Assembly (NCBI GenBank): GCA_018907035.1
Contig: JACCIC010000004.1
Span: 1,908,501 to 1,972,500, forward strand
From: Sycobia sp. Sy_11
Lineage: Eukaryota > Arthropoda > Insecta > Hymenoptera > Epichrysomallidae
Direction of reading: 5' to 3'
DNA: 64,000 nucleotides
A model generated the notes under the pieces. That model worked only from the letters and a program-made list of their open reading frames with translations. It had not been told where the DNA came from and searched no databases. The translations under genes and the position numbers were made by a program. The first letter of the stretch is position 1. Every line of letters starts with the position of its first letter. This document shows positions 59,603 to 64,000 of this stretch, piece by piece.

Positions 59603-59914
59603 TAAAGTGTGTTCAAAAAGTAACGAGAATTTTTAAATTTCGCGGGTTTGGAGAGTCCGCCTGTATAAATTTTTTTTATTATATTGGTATACATGCCCCT
59701 AAAGTACAATAAAATTTTCAGTAATATTCATTACTTACTTTTTAAGTAGCAGCCGCTAACTTTAGACATGTTTTTTGAGCTCGACGATTTTCGTTTGTCG
59801 AGCCTTTTTCGATAGGAGGCATGCGTACCAACATAATAAAAAAATTTTTTATCCAGGCGGACTCTCCAAACCCGCGAAATTTAAAAATTCTCGTTACTTT
59901 TTGAACATACCTCG
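59603..59914. mobile_element. Long-TIR MITE of Tc1/mariner type
   Basis: A 312-base non-coding element flanked by TA (59,601-59,602 and 59,915-59,916). The terminal inverted repeats extend about 95 bases: a perfect inner stretch of over 50 bases begins TGTTCAAAAAGTAACGAGAA, followed inward by a less perfect part (TTATTATRTTGGTAYRCATG). The unique centre contains a 7-bp hairpin GCTCGAC/GTCGAGC. With no transposase inside, it depends on an enzyme elsewhere. The near-perfect arms point to a recent insertion or continuing arm conversion. Confidence 0.95.
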
Positions 59915-59916
59915 TA

Positions 59917-61040
59917 TATCGCCATGTCAAATCTCAAGAAGTTCTAGACTCTTATTTTAAAAAATTGGCTATCGATATCATAGTTGACAAAACATGTACC
60001 AGTGAAAAAAATGAAATATATTTTACTCTTAGTCAACTCAACTATCTAATTCGATCAATTTTGATTTATCAATTAAAAACATATGTAAAGTTTTCATATT
60101 CGTAACTTATTTCTTCACTTATAGTAAAGATTTTACTGTAAAAATAAAAAATAATCTGAAAATGAAAATATGTAAGCACTAAAAAGTGCATTATTTTGAA
60201 ATTCCTCTCACATTCATGATCATATACTTATATAATAATGAAAACTCATCAATTATATTTTCTAATAATTTATGGATGATATAAATGAGATTAAATAGAT
60301 TTTCTGTGCCAAAATACAAAATTGTGGAATGCTGACCTCGATATCAACCAAATGGATATTTGAATGGTTTTTAATATTGTCCATAGCATTATAATTTTAA
60401 AGCTTAGAGTCAATGCACTGCTTACGTATGTATTAATTGCTAAGTAAATATATGTGAGTTAAACAATTTTTTTTTGTTTACAATATAACAAATTCATAGC
60501 GAAAGAAAGAACATTTGTAATATATTCGAAAGCTTTTGACCGACCCATCTTATCTAATGTGCAACTGTCACGTGACCAGACGGCTATGAATTATTAGCGT
60601 ACAGATAATTAAATTATATTAGATTATAGCATACAATTATTCATTCTGGTATCATGAAGCCGCTTATCACAATATCGTTTGCATTACTATGATCAGTTTT
60701 CAAATTGCTTTTACATATATATTTTGATGTACATCATATATCAATGATTAAATTTTAATTGATTATTTCCGACACTCTGAAAATAAGAAAATGAAAATTC
60801 ATTGTACTTTGAAAAATATTTTTAATATGGTAGATATATTTGATATTTGTTAAAACTAGTTCTTTTAATATCAAATTAAAATGAATTTAAGAAATAGAAC
60901 TATAAATGAATAAAAAATATGTAATACATTGAGAGTAAATATACACCTCAAAAGAAATAAAATTACAACTATAATGTTTTAAGAAAATTTTGTGAAACGA
61001 ATAAAGACGAATACATAAAAAAACTAACGCTCTGTTCATT
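59917..61040. other. AT-rich DNA, no gene seen
   Basis: Low-complexity sequence; no supported frame, RNA gene or element end. Confidence 0.5.
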
Positions 61041-61054
61041 TGTGTATATATATA

Positions 61055-61900
61055 TATTAAAAAGCTATGCGCGTCCTATAAAGCGAGCCAAAATTGCAGA
61101 CACGTCCGCGCGTGCAAGGAAGTGTTCAAACCGACCGCCCACGTCGAATTGGGTTAGACCGTGCACATTAGCAATTTTCCCCTTCGCGTCCTTCCTTTTT
61201 ATAAAAGGAATCACCGACACGTTGTCGCACGTCGTGCTGCTGTTATATACAAATAGGGAAAAGGATAAACCGCAGACATGCACATATAGATGCATATGTG
61301 TATGTATGTATGTATATATACATATATATATATATGAAAATTAAAGGCGTAGTTCTGAATAATGGCGCTGCTCCGCGCACGGCTCGTACTGTGGCGGCGG
61401 TGGAGGCGACGGGCGAGTAGAGGGGTTGAGGGAGAGTTAACTGGGTTATGACGTCGATTTCGAGTCGAGGTGGTGAACGAGCCCCGCAGCCACCCGCGCC
61501 TACCCCCAGGCAACAGAGAACTGGAGATACGTTTGCCGGGTCTGACGTCACGCCACCGCCCCCTCTGTCCCTCAACTCCCGGCCAGCCCGTCAGCCCCCG
61601 GTGCACGGACCCCCGCGGGCTGAATGCAAATTTCTTCGCTGTCGCTTTCACTTGGAAAGTTCTTGGACCCAGTCGTGTATATATTGTTCGCTTATGCAAC
61701 GGTACGCGGGGCTTACACCCTAAAAAGAAGAAGATAAGCCAAAAAAATAAACGGAACGTCGTTTACTTTACCCAGCGGTGCTTCTCTCCTCCCTTCTCCA
61801 ATCTATCTGCCTACCTTTCTATCTTCTCTCTGTCTCTCTCTCCGAAACGGACATTTTCTTTTAGTTGCTTTTTTTGCTGTCGTCTTCAGTAAATTTGACG
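61055..61900 (+). promoter_or_regulatory. GC-rich island with TATAAAG, CRE and POU-octamer motifs
   Basis: TATAAAG lies at 61,077-61,083 in CpG-rich sequence. The densest part (61,360-61,720) holds a perfect CRE palindrome TGACGTCA (61,543-61,550), a nearby CCGCCCC GC box and the POU octamer ATGCAAAT (61,624-61,631). A 19-codon frame opens with GAATAATGGCG near 61,360-61,375. Longer frames on both strands (91-162 codons) overlap each other and look composition-driven. Best read as a promoter or proximal enhancer of an unseen gene. Confidence 0.35.
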
Positions 61901-62940
61901 GGCTCGTAAAACTTTCATGTGTATAAACACTGATATGTTTTATTCAATAGTTTCATGGGTCTCTATCGATTTTATCATTTTGGCGTTGAATCATCATAAC
62001 GATAATAATAATCAAAGATATGCTTCTTTTGTATATACTTAATATATTTAAATTTAAATATATTAAGATATATACTTAAATTTAAATTGTATAATTAGAT
62101 GAATTTGCTTTATATAGAATTAATTCTTAATCATAGATTATAAAAATTATATTGATAGTAAACTGTAATTAAGCAACGACAAAGCTATTAATACTTATTA
62201 AATAATACCATTAACAGAAGTTACGACAAGAAATTTGAAAAATTTTAGCTAATTCATGCAAGTTTGAATAAATTTTACCCGAGAATGAGAAAAGTGGCCT
62301 TATGATTTACTTTGCTCGAGCGTTAAGTCAGCTATTATTTGTATAGAACTTGCAAGAAATATCTAACGTATTTTCAGCTCTAAGAAATAAATCATTTTCG
62401 ACATACGAGTGCTTGCGGGTTTTTTTATCCCAAAGGTCACGAATTTCCACTCAATTCGATAGCGTATTATATATGTCTTGAAGAAAAAAGTTACAGAGAA
62501 ATTCTTTTCAATGCGATATTTTTAATAAGCGTCTAGCTCCTCTTTCAAATAGTGTGCTTATATTTTAAACTTGATCGTGATTTAAAGAAATTATGAACCG
62601 CATTCTTTAAAAAAATTGAATTCATAGAAGATGAGGAGATCGGAGAAAAAGATAGTTACGCTGGGTAGAGGTTAGGGGGACGAGCTCGATAGATCAATGG
62701 CATAATTCGTGGACGGGTACAATGGGAACTACTTTTCGATGATGGCTATATATAATACAATGCTGTCGAAACACCGTCGTCAACGATTATAATGCATAAA
62801 TAGCAACGTAGATACTTTTTTCCAATTACTGCGTCGCTCGTGATCAGTGGTGAAAACAGCAGCCGCAAACATGCCGACAAAAGATTTGCCCACATGGCAA
62901 ATGTAAAAGTTGCCGTTCCTAATAGCATTGCGCGTATACA
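61901..62940. other. AT-rich DNA with a 30-bp perfect palindrome
   Basis: A perfect AT-rich palindrome lies at 62,038-62,067 (half-site CTTAATATATTTAAA). No gene is seen. The 62,640-62,940 segment is more complex but unrecognised. Confidence 0.5.
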
Positions 62941-62945
62941 TAATA

Positions 62946-63711
62946 CGAGGGCGGTTCAATAAGTACCCGTTTTTGAAGACAGAAGACATTCCTTAGGGAA
63001 GCTGGTGTTATTATCGTGTGCTGCCATCTATCAAACGACGCCGAAACAAATTTCAAATCTTAATAAACAAATATTTTACACGATAAGTTAGCTATGAAAA
63101 AATTCTCGGCCTGATGTGTGCCGCGATTGCTTACGCTAGACAACAACCGCAAACGGCTGTTAACTTGAAAGCAGTATGCGAATCGATTTAAACAACATCC
63201 GAAGGACTTTTTACGTCGTGTTGTGACCGTTGATAAAACCTGGATTCATCATTACACACCAGAAAGTAAGCAACAATCAAAACAATGCCGGTCCCATTGG
63301 CCGGAAAGGTCATGGCAACGATTTTTTGGGATACATATATATGCAATAACGCACCAGCACATTCATTTGGAGTTGTCGCCACCAAACTACATGAATACCG
63401 TAATTAATTGCTGCCGCACTCCCGTATTCACCCGATCTGGCTCCCTGCGACTTCTTCTTGGTCCCTAACACGAAGAAATGGCTCGCGGAAAAAAAATTTT
63501 GCTCGAACGAGCAAGTTATCGCCGGAAGCTTTTTTGGAGAGTTCGAAAAATCCTTTTTTTTGTAGCGGTTAAAAAAATGGTCCGAACGTTGGAAGAAGTG
63601 TAAAATTCTTATACTCCTTTCTAAAAGGAGACTATGCTGAAAAATAAAAAAGAATTTTTTGAAAAAATGATGTCTTTATTTCTAACACGGGTACTTACTG
63701 AACCACCCTCG
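62946..63711 (+). mobile_element. Second mariner-like element, internally deleted, both TIRs present
   Basis: A 766-base element flanked by TA (62,944-62,945 and 63,712-63,713). Terminal repeats begin CGAGGGYGGTTCARTAAGTA and match over about 25 bases with two differences. It belongs to a different mariner lineage from the 46.3-kb element, since the TIRs are unrelated. At 766 bases it is little more than half of full length. Confidence 0.94.
63190..63660 (+). pseudogene. Mariner transposase pseudogene (deleted and frameshifted)
   Basis: The plus strand reads HPKDFLRRVVTVDKTWIHHY and then TPESKQQSKQ, the region of the first catalytic Asp (VTVD). After an interrupted stretch, another frame gives SPDLAPCDFF-like sequence near 63,430-63,465 and then FGEFEKSFF, a stop, LKKWSERWKKC towards the C-terminus. 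The N-terminal DNA-binding region and the HHDNAPAH region are missing, and frames shift repeatedly. Non-functional. Confidence 0.88.
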
Positions 63712-63713
63712 TA

Positions 63714-64000
63714 TATATATATAATCTAACGTAATCCGACGTAATTTATACTTTTTCAATGAGTACAAAAACTTGCATAACTCGATACCTTGAGGACTCG
63801 TGTCACTGGGCACTATGTTTATATTATGAGAAAGCTCGTTTCCTCCGTTTCGCGTGCCGCTTCCGTGCGAGTGCGCACTTTCTCGATGACTGAAGAATAG
63901 CGCATTCATATATATACAATAACTCATAATACTCGATCATATACACATCTAAGATGATGCCCGTACCTCGAAAGTTGAGTTTTATCGCAACCATAAATAT
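63714..64000. other. Window edge, unassigned sequence
   Basis: A short TA run follows the mariner. The rest is moderately complex, with an 81-codon minus frame (63,682-63,927) that I do not recognise. Confidence 0.4.

Overview
This is a stretch of animal nuclear genome, almost certainly from an insect. The only complete protein signal is an intron-split acetylcholinesterase gene of the arthropod ace-1 type. The DNA around it is AT-rich and full of (AT)n, (GA)n and (TTA)n microsatellites, decayed Tc1/mariner transposons and LINE fragments. The exon sequence (for example [27 protein letters not shown] and GICEFPFVP) reads like a hymenopteran AChE1. Hymenoptera, possibly a parasitoid wasp, is my best guess, but that comes from remembered family resemblance and not from a comparison I could run. 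There are no bacterial features: no operons, no CRISPR array and no rRNA.

Layout. 1-36,100: gene-poor, AT-rich DNA broken by short GC/CpG-rich islands (about 0.78-1.13, 2.63-3.1, 10.34-11.72, 13.5-13.8, 14.2-14.9, 15.5-16.4, 18.2-18.5, 19.1-20.1, 23.7-24.35, 26.0-26.45, 27.08-27.69 and 29.06-29.83 kb). Several islands carry a TATA box and look like promoters or enhancers. None encodes a protein I recognise. This part also holds a tRNA-like sequence (4.8 kb), a mariner scrap (17 kb) and two decayed LINE reverse-transcriptase fragments (21.0 and 28.4 kb). 36,154-44,487: six coding exons of Ace-1, with clean GT-AG boundaries and phases that all agree. They give 673 residues with the catalytic triad, oxyanion hole, choline-binding Trp and three disulfide pairs present. 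Exon 6 ends on a splice donor in mid-codon, so at least one 3' coding exon (the C-terminal tail, usually a GPI signal) is missing from my model, and I could not find it downstream.

44,500-64,000: AT-rich DNA with four terminal-inverted-repeat transposons whose ends and TA target duplications can be set to the base: an internally deleted mariner (46,318-47,254), a decayed Tc1 (54,213-55,465), a long-TIR MITE (59,603-59,914) and a second internally deleted mariner (62,946-63,711). It also has hairpin and palindrome structures, a 30-bp minisatellite, a GC-rich block with clustered homeodomain-type sites (48.9-49.3 kb) and GC islands at 51.0-51.6, 56.75-57.7 and 61.05-61.9 kb.

The single functional gene would hydrolyse acetylcholine. 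The rest is intron, intergenic and repeat DNA. I found no convincing undescribed multi-gene system. The most useful leads are the missing Ace-1 terminal exon, the precisely bounded deletion-derivative transposons, the unexplained GC block at 27.1-27.7 kb and the candidate regulatory blocks.
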